Assembly (NCBI GenBank): GCA_020002185.1
Contig: CM034544.1
Span: 34,268,821-34,332,820, forward strand
Length of the DNA: 64,000 bases
Origin: Paraescarpia echinospica
Taxonomy: Eukaryota; Annelida; Polychaeta; Sabellida; Siboglinidae
Direction of reading: 5' to 3'
This document shows, piece by piece, positions 45,026-56,887 of this stretch. The stretch's first letter is position 1; each line of letters opens with the position of its first letter. A program made the position numbers and the translations under genes. The notes below the pieces were generated by a model that did not search any database, was not told the DNA's origin, and saw only the letters and a program-made list of their open reading frames with translations.

Positions 45026-48000
45026 TTATCGAATACTAAGATTTGTCTTTAAATGAGTATTAGTTATTGCCATAGCCGAGCTGTTCAATTGAGGTAACGT
45101 TTTTTTTATCATATTAGCCATATGAAACACTTTCTCCCTGTATGTTTCGATTTGTTGAATCTGCTCCTGGCTGTACAGTTGCCGTACTCTCTCTGGCGAC
45201 ATCACTGAGTGCGGTTTTAGCGGCAATTTGTCTATCGCGCAGTGTATTCTCTTGTCGGAGAAACCGAGGAAATTAAGCATTTTGCGAAGTTCTGTCTCGG
45301 GCGCCGCTACCAGGTCTTTGTATATGATGATCAACAGCGGTCCACGCAGTCGGAACCAACTTGTGTAGAACTTATACCAGTTGTGGGCGCCGAGTGACAG
45401 GAAAGACGTCAGTGTTTCTATAAGTCAGTATATTTGATGGATTATTAAATAATACATTATTTATTGTAGGATCAGTTGCAAACAAACATTGCCACACAAG
45501 ATACTGTGGAACACACACTCGCGCGCGCACACGCACGGCACGCACGCACACACTCACACGCAGGCATACACACATACGCACGCACGGCACGAACGCACGC
45601 ATACACACATACACGAACACACATAGACACGCATGCACGCACACACCCACCCACACGCACGCACGCACACACACATACGCACATACATACGCACACACAA
45701 ACGTACACACACGCGGAAGCACCCACCACGCACGCACGCACAAACTCACGCACACAAAGACACACACAGAAACTAGTACAAGAACACAAATGTATTACAT
45801 AATTAAAACCCTTTAGACCTCAAATTGGCCAAACCCGCCCGTAGACTGACACTGAAGTCGGCCAAACCCGCCCGTAGACTGACACTGAAGTCGGCCAAAC
45901 CCGCCTGTAGACTGACAATGAAGTCGGCCAAACCTGCCCGTAGATTGACACTGAAGTCGGCCAAACCCGCCCGTAGGCTGACACTGAAGTCGGCCAAACC
46001 CGCCTATAGACTGACACTGAAGTCGGTCAAACCCGCCCATAAACTGACATTGAAGTCGTCCAAACCCGCCCGTAGACTTACACTGAGGTAGGCCAAACCC
46101 GCCCGTAGACTGACACTGAAGTCGGCCAAATCCGCCCGTAGACTGACATAACACTGAAACCAGCCAAACGCAGCCCCAAATAACTGCGCTATGTTGTTTT
46201 AACATAATTGCCCGTCACCTGATGATGTTTTTAGCAGTTGACAGTTATTATAGTAATATTTACAAAATGTCAGAAAACACACAACATCGTTACATAAACA
46301 CCACATCGCTCTCGCAGATATTCGTTGTTTGTTCAAAATAACGAAGGTCGGAGAGAAAATGAACTTCACGTCCATCGGTTGGCCCTAGTCCCGCGGTAAT
46401 TAACAATTTTGTTCTGTTGCGAGCCAACAAAACCATAATTACCCATCCGTTTTTAAATGCCACACTGGAGGAAAGGAAATTTGTGTAAGAATGTTTAGTA
46501 ATTGATATATTTAATAATTTATTAATACAGTATAACACTAGCTATACCTTGGTTTCACCACCGTTAAAATAAGATCAAGTGCATACAATCAATAGTTTAC
46601 AGACGGAAGTATCTGTTTATGGTTAAAATAGCATCTTCTTTATATGCGTTGAGATGCGAGGCTTTGTTACAGATATAGCACATACAGGTCATCAGCAAGA
46701 TCCAATATATTGTATGCCTTGGTTTTAATGTCGATCCTTGTAGAAATGTCTGTTTTCAGAGTTATTTATTGAGCTCTGTCAGAGCGAATGGGGGTATTCT
46801 CCACTAGGCTTTTCTAGAAAGTTACCAAGTCAAAATCATGAAAGTCTTCATACAGGTGCTATCTTCTCGCGGGCCATGGAATTCGTCTTTCGTCTTTGAC
46901 GATTTCATCATCCGTTGCAAAAATATAACTATTCATGCATTCTTCTTATAGTGGTCCAAATGTTGGAAATATCCAAGGATGGTCTCTCCCATGGATAGAA
47001 TGTGTGGCAATATATTATCAGCAAGCGGATACTAAGCTTCGTTCTCTTCAAGTGGCGTCGACAATTTGGAGAACATTGGTGATCTAATTAGTCTGTACTT
47101 CCTGTTAATAACACTGTATTTGCGAAAGGAGCTGGCAACCTTGCATTGAGCTCTGATAACACTCACCATGTTACTTTCTTGTGAGACGTTCAGCTGGTTG
47201 ATCTAACCAAAACATGTGCAATATAGCCCTGCTTTATAATAACCGTAATGTCTGTTTGTGTGATATCGTCGCCTGGAATAATGGTCCGTACCGGGTCTCC
47301 TCTTCCCAAGAACATGTGTTTCTTACTTCCAACACACAATGAAATGTTGTGTCCTTTCTAACCAGAGATCCAGAGAAGAACACTGAAATCGGATCCAACC
47401 TCTTCACGTTCACTACCAATTCAGGCGTTCGTAGCACTCCGTTTAGAGAATAGACATTTCTCTTCTTACAGAGTCGAGTCGCTTTTCAGGTAGAAGCAAT
47501 TGCACACGATATATAACATAGTTATTTTTATTCATATTCAATTGACGCGAGAAGCACCGATGGTTTATTAACACTTCTGCAACTAAAACGGCCTGATTCA
47601 AACAACACACATCTACAATGCAGCGTGCTACAAGAGCGTAGTCGTGATGAATTAATGACTGATCAATCCATACTTTACAAAAGCTTGTTTTACCCTACGG
47701 AAATGCCCGAATTACCCGTAAGGGGGTCATTACCATCAGATTAAATAGCGCTGCCCTTGTAGTGTAGAATTGTCAAATAATGTTCGTATAGCTATGCTAC
47801 TGGCATGAGGGTAGAGAGAAGCATATTGTATCTACTTTATGTTGTCATGTCCATGACGCAGGATTTTTTCCCGAAGTAACTGCCGCGCGCGAGGGATTCA
47901 TGCGATTGGTAGGTTACGTTTTATGTATAATCAAAAAGAATAGACGGCAAGAGGAACCACTTCGCTGTTTTTGTGAAGCCGGCATGCAGCAACGGCCTCT

Positions 48001-49388
48001 GGCGGCGAGCTAGGAGATCTATGAAAACATTTTGTTCCTACATACACATATACCATTGTCTCGTTATTAAGAACTTTTGTGGTAAGGTAACGTGTGGGAG
48101 TTGTGTCTGTCTGCTCGCTCTTACACTCAAATTGGAGGTTATCGATAGCGAAGCCGCTGTTTCAAACGGACAAGAATTATTTAAGATTTGGGATATAAAT
48201 GATTTTATGATTTCTTTCTTTCTGTCTTTTCTGTGTACAGATGCCGAAAATGGGTGCAGTTTAGCAGACAAGCAGATTTTCTTGGCAAGCCATCAGGATA
48301 TATGTACAAGAACTGCTACTTTGTGAAGATTTTCCTTCATGCTGTCTTGAGGAACCATAAGAACAACTTGACCACATCACGAGGAAGAAACAGGAACGTA
48401 CTGTAAGTTCTCACACGCCCAGGACAGCAACATGCTACGCCCAATATATCTATGTCTTGAGGAACAATAACAACAACTTGACCACATCAAAGGGAGAAAC
48501 AGGAACGTACTGTAAGTTCTCACACGCCCAGGACAGCAGCATGCTACGCCCAACATATTTCGACAATAAAACATACAAGTGTCCATTTTAAAGATTGTTT
48601 CATAGTGTACACAACATGTATAATTGCTTTAGAAAATAACGTATGTTTTTGAACATGTGTACACATACGAACGCACATACATAATTATATGAGCGCTGTT
48701 TTAGTGAAACCGGCGTGCGACAGTATTAAGAAGCTATTGCCGCAGCGTAGTTCTCCTAGCTAGCCGCCTTGTGGGAAAGTTGAGAATACATGTGGGGTAC
48801 TGTATTTTGAAAAAAATATAGGTCTCACGTCCTATTCTAGGTGTATTAGATAAATCCCTGATAGTTTGGCGCTCGAGGTTCACGTCTAAGAGGAAAACAT
48901 GTATCAACCCACCGACCCGCATACATACCCAAGCTTGATTACAAGTAGATTGTGCAGTGGTTCCGTATAGTTGATAATTTAAAAGAACACTAGAAACAAT
49001 GTTTGAACATACAAACCTCACATAAGTCAAATAAGCAGAGAAACGGGGTCTTTAATAAAGGCTGAAGCCTAAATGGGTTCACCAATAGCTTAGTTCAATT
49101 TATACAATATTTCTTTAATTAACATAATTACATAAGAAATATACACATCACCTGTTCTGTTGAGCGCCTTGAGACACTTGGTAGATCCTCTGGTGCGACA
49201 GAACTCAGACGCCAAGCTGTCGAACGGGTTACGTAGAAGCAAAATGGCGCGCTGGAACAACGCATTGGCGTCTTCCGGTTTGTGGGTCTTGACAACAATC
49301 ACAGAGCCGTTGATGATTGGTGTGAATGGCGGGTATACTAGGTCGCCGGCGGGCCGCGGTTTGTGGTAGACAGTGCCAGTGTATATAC
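45026..49388 (-). CDS. WSCD-type sulfotransferase, exons 2 and 3
   Basis: Exon 2 (49152-49388) follows CACTCGCAG and contains [19 protein letters not shown] and [14 protein letters not shown], the 3'-phosphate-binding region of the PAPS site. It ends in phase 1 at ACAG/GTGATG. Exon 3 (45026-45417) follows CTTATAG in matching phase. It continues [20 protein letters not shown], then [30 protein letters not shown] and a C-terminal tail to TAA at 45026. Exon 2 also fits in phase to the end of the exon 1 seen at 1998-2307, but that exon lies downstream on this strand. The true exon 1 should lie right of 49.4 kb or beyond the window. No stop or frameshift is seen in either exon. Confidence 0.85.
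45515..45775. repeat. CACA/CACG microsatellite
   Basis: Compound CA repeat with CACG and CATA variants, inside the intron of the sulfotransferase. ORFs over it are artefacts. Confidence 0.95.
45830..46150. repeat. 33-bp tandem repeat, about 10 copies
   Basis: The unit contains ACTGAAGTCGGCCAAACCCG and CCGTAGACTGAC and is 33 bp long. As 33 is a multiple of three, four frames stay open. The encoded repeats ([11 protein letters not shown], or [11 protein letters not shown]) are likely artefacts. It lies inside the intron between sulfotransferase exons 2 and 3. Confidence 0.95.
46640..47310. repeat. Duplicated unknown segment, copy 2
   Basis: Diverged partner of 43400-44100. The minus strand extends to an ORF at 47437-47234 ([20 protein letters not shown]) that I do not recognise. 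Stops and indels are frequent. Confidence 0.6.
47480..48340. other. Stretch without recognisable gene
   Basis: The 117-codon ORF at 47973-48326 spans a splice-acceptor-like TTTCTGTGTACAG but has no recognisable domain. I see nothing else. Confidence 0.35.
48343..48560. repeat. About 109-bp tandem duplication
   Basis: Two adjacent copies share GTCTTGAGGAAC, AACTTGACCACATCA, CAGGAACGTACTGTAAGTTC and CGCCCAGGACAGCA. Confidence 0.9.
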
Positions 49389-49734
49389 CTGCGAGTGGTG
49401 TTAAATGAATGAATGATTCGTTTTTGTAATATTGGCAACATTATACAAGAAAAGACAACCGTGTATATATATATATATACACACACAGACATGACCATAT
49501 ACACATATATATCTGATGCGATGTAATTATATATAATCTATAAAAAAAACAATATACACACGCACAAGTTTAGACAATGTTTGAAAGGGGTCAATACGAA
49601 GTCAGTGACCCCTGATAATCATATTAAGATAAATGTGTTAGGTTTTTCACACGTGTACTTTTTCCTTTTTCACACACTATAATAAATACATATTGTACAC
49701 CCAATGTATTTATTGAGAAGTACGATACACAGGT

Positions 49735-50910
49735 TATCATATTAGATAGCATGATTCAATACGTTAAAGGTTACATTTCCACAGTAACATATTTGTGAAA
49801 CAGACGTTTTTTTGTTTTTATATGTAAATGTAATTGTATTATTAATGTTTTTTATGTAATTACTCAGATAATTCCACAACCGCATTCCGTAGACACAGAG
49901 ATGCATCGATCTCATTGTGGAATGAACCCGGAGCCGTTCTAAACCATGATTAGCTCTCAACGAGTATGACATTTCCCGCCTAACAAAATAGACGTTGACT
50001 GTTTGAAAGTAAACACCAGTAAGCTTTGTACATAAATAATAACGTTTTCAGTTTTATAATGTCTAGATATTTTAACACAAATTGTTTTCTGTTTTCTAGG
50101 TAACTGTTATACCTCTTACATGCCACTCCGCGCATACCAAGAAATTAATTTTGTTACACAATAATTGGTGATCAACCGTGTCGAATGCTTTTTAAAAAAC
50201 CTATTAAGACACCTTCAGCATATTTTGGTTCGTCTAATGATTGGCTTATTCTGTCAATTAGACCTACTAATGCATGGCATGTTGACATATTTTGATGAAA
50301 TCCATATTGACTTGGGCTCAACAAATTGTGTTTTGTACTAAAACTATCTGAGCGAGAGTTAAATAATTTTTCTAAAATGTTAGGGAATTGTGGCAACAAT
50401 GAAATAGGTCTATAGTTAGTGCAGGCATACGTATCCCCAGACTAGGAAAGTGGGAAAACTTTTGCAATTTAATTTTTTCCCGGGAATATTCCAGTGCTGA
50501 AAGATATATTACAAATACAAGTAATATGTTTTGCAATACAATTAATAACCTTTTTGATCAAATTCATACTTATATCTTCATAATCAGTTGATGTTTTACT
50601 TTCCCATCGTTTTGCAACTCCGGTTGCCTCCTCTTCATTAACTGGAGTTAAAAATAAATTATGTTTATTTCGATTGTTTAATTAGTGATAAATTGAAACA
50701 ATTGCAAGTGCAGTTATATCCTTTGATAATAAAAGCTGATCTTAGAATACTAGTTGATTTATTGTTATATGTTTTATACCTGGTTTCGAAATTAGTTGAT
50801 CTACATGATAAAAATGTTTTAAATAATTTGTTTTTCTTTATACATGCATTCTTCAGTCCTTTAGTACACCATGCGTTTTTGAAATTCAACTTAACTACTT
50901 CAGGCTGGCT
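49735..50910 (-). mobile_element. LINE ORF2 fragment, internally deleted
   Basis: The minus strand shows, 5' to 3', KNAWCTKGLKNACIKKNKLF (50880 region, pre-RT block) and FPNILEKLFNSRSDSFSTKH with LSPSQYGFHQNMSTCHALVG (RT fingers, 50399-50200). After loss of the catalytic palm, the C-terminal block MRSMHLCVYGMRLWNYLSN follows near 49900. It is probably the same broad clade as the LINE at 61640-63000. Confidence 0.8.
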
Positions 50911-51235
50911 ATTTTAGTCGACAGTGCTTATTGTACAATTTTGTAAACGTCAGTAGTATGTCGCGTGGTCCAGCGCGTATGAGTGATTATGATCAGAGGA
51001 AAAGCAAGTAACGTAATATCTAGGTCAAGGTCAAAGGTCAACCAACAAGGTCAAATGTAAAACCCTGGTGGATAGATCATAAACTAAACATAATACCCCT
51101 AGCGGAATTTTGATGAGTTAAAATAGCGCCCTTAGTGGGATTTTCATGAAATAAAAAATAACACCGCGAGCGGAAGTTCCATCAACTAAATAACTAGACC
51201 AAAGTTCTAGGCCAAAGTTCGAGATATAAAAATAG

Positions 51236-51480
51236 CCCCTACTTTTTTAGCCCTACAAATCCTATGTTAAAATATAGGGGTAATTTTCTCCATGTTAAAA
51301 GATAGGGAAGTTTCTCCATGTTAAAAGATAGGGATGTTTATTCATGTTAGAAGATAGGGGTGTTTCCCCATGTTAGATGATAGATATGTTTTCCCATGTT
51401 AGAAGATAGGGATGTATCCCCATGTTAGAAGATAGGGATGTTTCCCCATGTTAGTAGATAGGGAAATTTCCCATGTTAAT
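51236..51480. repeat. About 28-bp minisatellite
   Basis: Seven to eight units resemble CATGTTAGAAGATAGGGATG with TTTCCC. The leading block CCTACAAATCCTATGTTAAAA recurs at about 53345, flanking the long inverted repeat. Confidence 0.9.
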
Positions 51481-52122
51481 TTTTTTTTATAGCTAATGCC
51501 TTATTTTTAAATAAGGCATTAGCTAAAATGTGTACACAAAGTTTAACATTGTATGTAACATTTGACATTAAACAAATACAGAAAAATACATTTGTAGTAT
51601 AAATTCGATTTTAAGCCCGTCTGTGAAGCCATTCCCGCGGAAAATAAAATTTTAATGAGCTAGGCGATCACGTGGTATCGTGACGTCACATATGACACAG
51701 ACTCGCATCAGGCCGACCCTTTCCATGCATTCAGCGCATGTTTACAAGGGTAGCTTTTGGGTCGAAACGAGCGTCAGAATGAGTTATTGTGTAATATTTC
51801 GACGTAATGCAAACACTAGTCATCATAGAGGAACAAACATTTATCCTACGGTTCCACATGAATCGAATTTTATTCAAAACAACGAATGCGAATGGGCTTA
51901 CAAGTCGACTAGGTTTCGCCGAGCTTGGGCTCGTTTTCAGAATAATTATATCGAATGCAACCAACGGGAGATAATCTACACCAATAAACATACTTAGCAA
52001 ACATATATTGTATCCAGCTACATAAAATAACGTATAATCTCATAATATCACTAGAATATCGATATATGAAGGAGTTGTACAATTTATCATAACAACTGAA
52101 ATCAGTCAGAGAGTTTCCGTTG

Positions 52123-52209
52123 GTCCTGCTAGCTCAGTGGGTAGGTGCGTTGGTTACTTGTCGTTTATTTTACAATCGGGCGACGCCGGTTCAATCCTGA
52201 CAGCATGCG
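52123..52209 (+). repeat. tRNA-like sequence with Pol III A and B boxes, left arm
   Basis: TAGCTCAGTGGG at 52130-52141 fits the A box and GGTTCAATCC at 52188-52197 fits the B box. The acceptor and anticodon stems do not pair, so this is tRNA-derived (SINE-like or a degenerate tRNA) rather than a functional tRNA gene. Confidence 0.55.
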
Positions 52210-52667
52210 AACTTTTGATTTTCTTTACCCTTTTTTGTTTATGTTTTCACGAAGTAATATAAACAAAATAATGTTATACTATAATGCACTGTTTGTAAAT
52301 ATTTTTTTATTTTTGTAGTAATTATTTATTCGCCACACAAATTTTAATATGGTCATTATATATAACGATGTTTCTAAATTGTATTTATCCAGACAGATCT
52401 CAATCTGTTTTCACATATATAATTACAATATATTACCGTACAATATATTTACAATTAATAAATTATATATCCATTACATTATATTTGTTTGGATAAATAA
52501 AATTTAGAAAAATCGTTATATAATGACCATATTTTCATTTTTGTGGCGAATAAATAAATACTAAAAAAATAAAAATTATTTACAAACAGTGCATTATAGT
52601 ATAAAATGATTTTGTTTATATTACTTCGTGAAAACATAAAAAAAAGTGTAAAGAAAATCAAAAGTTT

Positions 52668-52755
52668 GCATGCTGTCAGGATTGAACCGGCGTCGCCCGA
52701 TTGTAAAAAATAAACGACAAGTAATCAACGCGCCTACACACTGAGCTAGCGGGAC
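52668..52755 (-). repeat. tRNA-like sequence with Pol III boxes, right arm
   Basis: Inverted copy of the left-arm sequence. The B box GGTTCAATCC is intact. The A box has changed to TAGCTCAGTGTG. Confidence 0.55.
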
Positions 52756-53329
52756 CAACGGAAACTCTTTGATTGATTTAAGTTGTTATGATAAATTGTA
52801 CAACTCCTTCATATATCGATATTCTAGTGATATTATGAGATTATACACGTTACTTTATGTAGCTGGATACAATATATGTTTGCTACGTAAGTTTATTGGT
52901 GTAGATTATCTCCCGTTGGTTGCATTCGATATCATTATTTTGAAAACGAGCCCAAGCTCGGCGAAACCTAGTCGACTTGTAGGCCCATTCGCATTCGTTG
53001 TTTTGAATAAAATTCGATTCATGTGGAACCGTAAGATAACTGCTTGTTCCTCTATGATGACTAGTGTTTGTATTACGTCGGAATATTGCACAATAACTCG
53101 TTCTGACGCTCGTTTCGACCGAAAAGCTATACTTGTAAACATGCTCTGAATGCATGGAAAAGGTCGGCCTGATGCGAGTTTGATTTTTTTGGCTTGGTGG
53201 ACGTGGAAATAGATAGCAGGGTGTAATATCACATGAATTCAAGCAATAGATGTTTTTATTCCCTTTAAACGTCAATTCGATTTATCGTACAGGTATACGA
53301 CGACTTTTTGAGTTCGAGGTGCCAATTTA

Positions 53330-53400
53330 CCCCTACTTTTTAGCACTACAAATCCTATGTTAAAATATAGGTAAATGTCCCTATGTTAAAAGATTTGGCT
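53330..53400. repeat. Partial copy of the 51.2-kb minisatellite leader
   Basis: A copy of the string around CTACAAATCCTATGTTAAAA and a following TATGTTAAAAGAT, in the same orientation as at 51236-51310. Confidence 0.75.
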
Positions 53401-53699
53401 CGTTTGAAGCAAAATATACCGAATTGTATTTGAACCTGTCACACACGGGACTAGTTGGCCCGTATGTCAAAGGTATAGGACTGTGTTATAGTGAGTGAAA
53501 AATTCCCCGCAGAATTTTATTCTGGAAATTTCTTTGGTACTTTTTTTGACACGCACCAAGCGACGCTACTGGAGACGTGTCTGGACTTGTTTGTTAGCTG
53601 CATGCGTGAACAGCACTGTGATTGCGCAATATATTTGTGCGTGGCTATAAAATCTCGTACTGGAGACGTGTCTGGACTTGTTTGTTTGTCGCGCGCGAT

Positions 53700-55235
53700 G
53701 CTTTAATTGCTTCATGAAAAATGGCGGGAAATTGTTGAAAAATGGCGGGAAATTGGTGAAAATGTTAGTAATTCGGTAAAAATGACTTCATTAAATTAGT
53801 AATTGGGTCGAAATGGTAGCAATTAGGTTAGCATGCATTTTGACCTTGCGCGCTTGTATGTAGTTTTATTCAATGATGTCATTAAATCATAACGCGTGGT
53901 AAATTGGTCAAACTGGTAGTGATTTGGTTAGCCATCATTTGCAAGAACTATATTGAAGGCCTGCTATCATCAAAGCGGTAACGAATGCTGTGTGTGTTGG
54001 ACAAATTTCCGGGTATTTTGTCCCATGTTAAAACAGGAGCTAAATCCTACGTTAAAAGATAGGAAATTATAAGATAGGAACTTTTCTGATAACTCACTTA
54101 AACTGACCGCTATCTGTGTAGGTATGTGTAACAAATCGTTCAAACTTATAGTATTTTGGTCAAGACATTTCGAACTATTTGCGTCGGCACACTTGTCACT
54201 GTTCAATGACCACGAGCGTTTTCTGTTTATGCGGGAGACTTATACAAAATATGAACTATTTTGTATACATAAATCCTGGCAGAAGTTTTGTCAATAAACA
54301 AAGATTGTAGCATACTATCTAGCTGTGACTGTGTAACATACAGAGACACTTTGCGACAACACTAATACATTCATAGATGACCGTTTGTATATTTTTCTGT
54401 ACTATAGTACTTAAATAGTACTTAAACCTTGGATCCAAGAATAATACTAAAATTCATAACCTGGCATCGGTAATCGAAAACGGACACAAATAAAATGTAT
54501 GCTTGATTATAATCATATTTATGTATATTTTATAGTATATCGTCAACAACTTATAAGCTTAACCTATATGACAAGCAATGAATCATACTAAAAGTCATAA
54601 CCTGGCATTGACAACCGATAATAGTCTGTTAAATCAGTCAAACTGATGGCTATCTGCGTAGGTACGTTAGTTATTTTTACATTACACACATGCAGTTTTG
54701 ATTTGTTCATGAAAAACGGCGGGAAATCGGTGAAAACGGCGGGGATTCGGTGAAAAGGATGTCATTAAATAAGTAAGCATGGTAGTTCGGTTGAAATTGT
54801 AGTAATTAGGTTAGCAAGTTTGATAAAACTGATAGTGATTTGGCTAGCCAACATTTGCAAGAACTATATTGAAAATTTGGTAAAAATTACGTCATTAAAC
54901 CAGTACGTGTAGTAATTCGGTATGCGTTGTAATTAGATCCAAATCATAGTGATTAGGATAGCAGGCATTTGTATATGCTCTCGATCAGTGACGTCATTTT
55001 AAATACATACGCGTTGTAGTTCGGTTCAACTTATAGAGTAATTAGGTTAACAAGCATTTGAAACTTGCACGCCAGTAAACAATCTCCTTCAGTGACGTCA
55101 TTTAAAATAAGTACGCGTACTAGTTCGGTTCAACTTGTAGAGTAATTAGGTTAACAGGCATTTTGATCTTGCGCGCTTGTATATAAACTCGCTCAGTGAC
55201 GTCATTAAATAAGTACGCATGGTAAATTTAACAAA
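53700..55235. repeat. Degenerate repeat field
   Basis: Blocks such as GTGACGTCATTAAATAAGTA, AATTAGGTTAACAAGCATTT, AAAAACGGCGGGAAATCGG and CATAACCTGGCA recur several times in variable order with about 100-150 bp spacing. GCAAGAACTATATTGAAG (about 53942 and 54856) matches the exon start in the outer arms of the 17.5-24.1 kb structure. No gene is seen. Confidence 0.65.
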
Positions 55236-55239
55236 ATTT

Positions 55240-55505
55240 AATTTAACAAAATTGCCATCCAGAAAATTAACTCTTGAAGGCAGGTGGACAAGGAAGCCTT
55301 TTGGCTTATCGAGAGTCCAATACTTTTTATCTACGTGTATCCCGCCCTTTTAAGGTATGTGTCGATTTTATTTTTAAACACATTCACACTACTAGCACCA
55401 ACACAAGCAGGAAATAATCTGTTCCAATCATTTAGTCCTTTGTGAGAATGGGAACTTTCTTATATCTAATCTACACGGCCCTCGCACGACTGTTGATGCA
55501 CGAAC
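55240..55505 (-). mobile_element. Possible LINE-derived fragment
   Basis: The minus strand resembles the repeat-bounded end of non-LTR elements (a short stretch with KGFLVHLP and a degenerate upstream helix), but stops are frequent. It borders the Polinton genes. Weak evidence. Confidence 0.25.
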
Positions 55506-55511
55506 GCCATT

Positions 55512-55879
55512 CTACTTGGTGAATATGTCGCTCGACGTCTGTTCCTTTCGGCGACGTTTCTTCTTACTGGGCGTCGACGCTTTACCCGGCGGTTTTAAAT
55601 CGTTCGCTTTTCGTCGTCGTCGCTTTTTCGGCGGCTGCTTCTACTTATTCAACAGCCCGTCGAGAAGGTCGCGCTCTCAATACGTATTGAGAGCGTGTTT
55701 CCCAGCGCCAAGGCCCCTCTCTTGATAAGAGGCATGGCGCTTCGAAACAGGCTCCCGAAGAGATTGTCCAAGCCGTGTCCCCGCTGTACTCTACCGCCGA
55801 CGAAGACCGGTAGGTTACCGCCGACCTGTCGAGTGTAGTATTCCTCGTACACGTTGCGGCCGGCCCTCGCTGCCATCAA
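55512..55879 (-). pseudogene. pX-like minor core/capsid protein of the Polinton
   Basis: The ORF from 55879 begins MMAARAGRNVYEEYYTRQVG and contains LPVFVGGRVQRGHGLDNLFG, the hallmark of a small adenovirus pX-like protein conserved in Polintons and adintoviruses. The opening frame runs to 55649. Basic sequence in other frames continues downstream to a TAG at 55512-55514, showing at least one frameshift in the C-terminal nuclear-localisation-like region. The family role is a DNA-condensing or minor virion component. It starts directly after the penton gene. Confidence 0.75.
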
Positions 55880-56766
55880 AACAGTTTAGATTTGCAGCGT
55901 CTGATGTGAAGCGTCGACACGAGTTTCCCCTGTTCGAATGGTATCGGTTGACCGAGGTCGTCTCTTATATCTATCTCGACCGATTCGAACTGTTTCCGAA
56001 GAAGAGATACGTATTGGACGCGGTCGAAGACATTCGATATAGTAAGCCCGTACGTATCGTAGACGGGGATGGTTCGGAGGAGCGGGGCGAAAACGTCACT
56101 GACGATGCGCGATTCCACGATGTCCGTGTACACGTACATGGTGTCGACTCCCCGATGCATGTCCACCGTATATTTCCCCTCGTACTCGTAGGTATACGCG
56201 GCGGGCATGTTGGTGATGACGACGCCGCTGGTGACGGAGTCGCTCCGCCCGGTGGCGAAGTCGTCGTGCCCCGGCGCGTCGGGACTCGCGATCACGGTCG
56301 ATTCGAAGCCTAGTATGCTCTTCAGGTGGCTCCGAGAGGGAATGTTAAATTCGACACCCGGCGATAGACGCAGCTTCATCCGGTTAGAAATGGGGCTGTA
56401 CTCCAGGCGGGCCTTCACTTTATCGGTGCTCCGTCTCGTCAGTGACTCGTTGATTTTGTGCATCAACTCGTAGGCGCTGTTGTAAAAACCGTGTGGGATG
56501 TTGCCTTGCCGGTAAATTTCACTACCGTCCGAGGTGGTGTAAATGCCCCCCTCCACCGTCTTGCAAGCCAATAAGAAGTACGCGTCCTCTTCTCTCACGT
56601 TGTACCAGGAATGCGGGTACTGTCGCGCCACCAGCCCGCATTCCCACTGCCCCGACAGGTCGATGCGTTGCGGTAGATTCCTGGTGTAGTGAGTCAACGT
56701 GTTTTCGGGATGCGCTTTCATAGAGGCATTGCTCGGTAACGTCAGGTAAAAGTCAAACGATGCCAT
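55876..56766 (-). CDS. Penton-like minor capsid protein of the Polinton
   Basis: An uninterrupted 296-codon ORF starts MASFDFYLTLPSNAS. It shows the conserved opening of the Polinton/adintovirus penton-like family and its C-terminal block (PIPFEQGKLVSTLHIRR). The expected fold is a single jelly roll at the capsid vertices. The length is normal for the family. A TATA-like TATATAC lies about 90 bp upstream (56856-56868). It overlaps the start of the pX-like gene by four bases. Confidence 0.8.
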   Translation of the reverse strand: MASFDFYLTLPSNASMKAHPENTLTHYTRNLPQRIDLSGQWECGLVARQYPHSWYNVREEDAYFLLACKTVEGGIYTTSDGSEIYRQGNIPHGFYNSAYELMHKINESLTRRSTDKVKARLEYSPISNRMKLRLSPGVEFNIPSRSHLKSILGFESTVIASPDAPGHDDFATGRSDSVTSGVVITNMPAAYTYEYEGKYTVDMHRGVDTMYVYTDIVESRIVSDVFAPLLRTIPVYDTYGLTISNVFDRVQYVSLLRKQFESVEIDIRDDLGQPIPFEQGKLVSTLHIRRCKSKLF

Positions 56767-56855
56767 CGCGTTTCATAGACGGACTCGGTAGTAGGTAACC
56801 GAGAAAGCTACTCAGCAGCGTCGTCCAGGTTGGAATCGCCCTGGCCGCGCGTTAG

Positions 56856-56868
56856 ATTGTATATACTG
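56856..56868 (-). promoter_or_regulatory. TATA-like box of penton gene
   Basis: AGTATATACAATC on the minus strand, about 90 bp before the penton ATG at 56766. Confidence 0.45.
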
Positions 56869-56887
56869 ACCACGATAACCGGAAGTT

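Larger units (their letters stand above)
51701..53180. repeat. Long inverted repeat with short loop
   Basis: Arms 51701-52396 and 52485-53180 are reverse complements at roughly 90 percent or better, separated by about 88 bp. Each arm contains a tRNA-like segment and an ORF-like stretch (LVSPFAFVVLNKIRFMWNR-type peptide readable in both). The arms would fold into a hairpin of nearly 700 bp. Confidence 0.92.

Noticed and set aside
45800..46200. CRISPR-like spaced repeat
   Set aside because: The 33-bp units are directly abutting with no spacers, so this is a minisatellite in a eukaryotic intron.
46290..46538. Possible exon after a TTTCCTCCAG acceptor ([20 protein letters not shown])
   Set aside because: It lies in the sulfotransferase intron on the same strand, but sulfotransferase exons 2 and 3 splice in phase without it and no family is recognised.
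47973..48326. 117-codon plus-strand ORF
   Set aside because: It crosses a splice-acceptor-like string but has no domain and no partner exon.
52123..52209. Functional tRNA gene
   Set aside because: A and B boxes are present, but the acceptor and anticodon stems do not pair.
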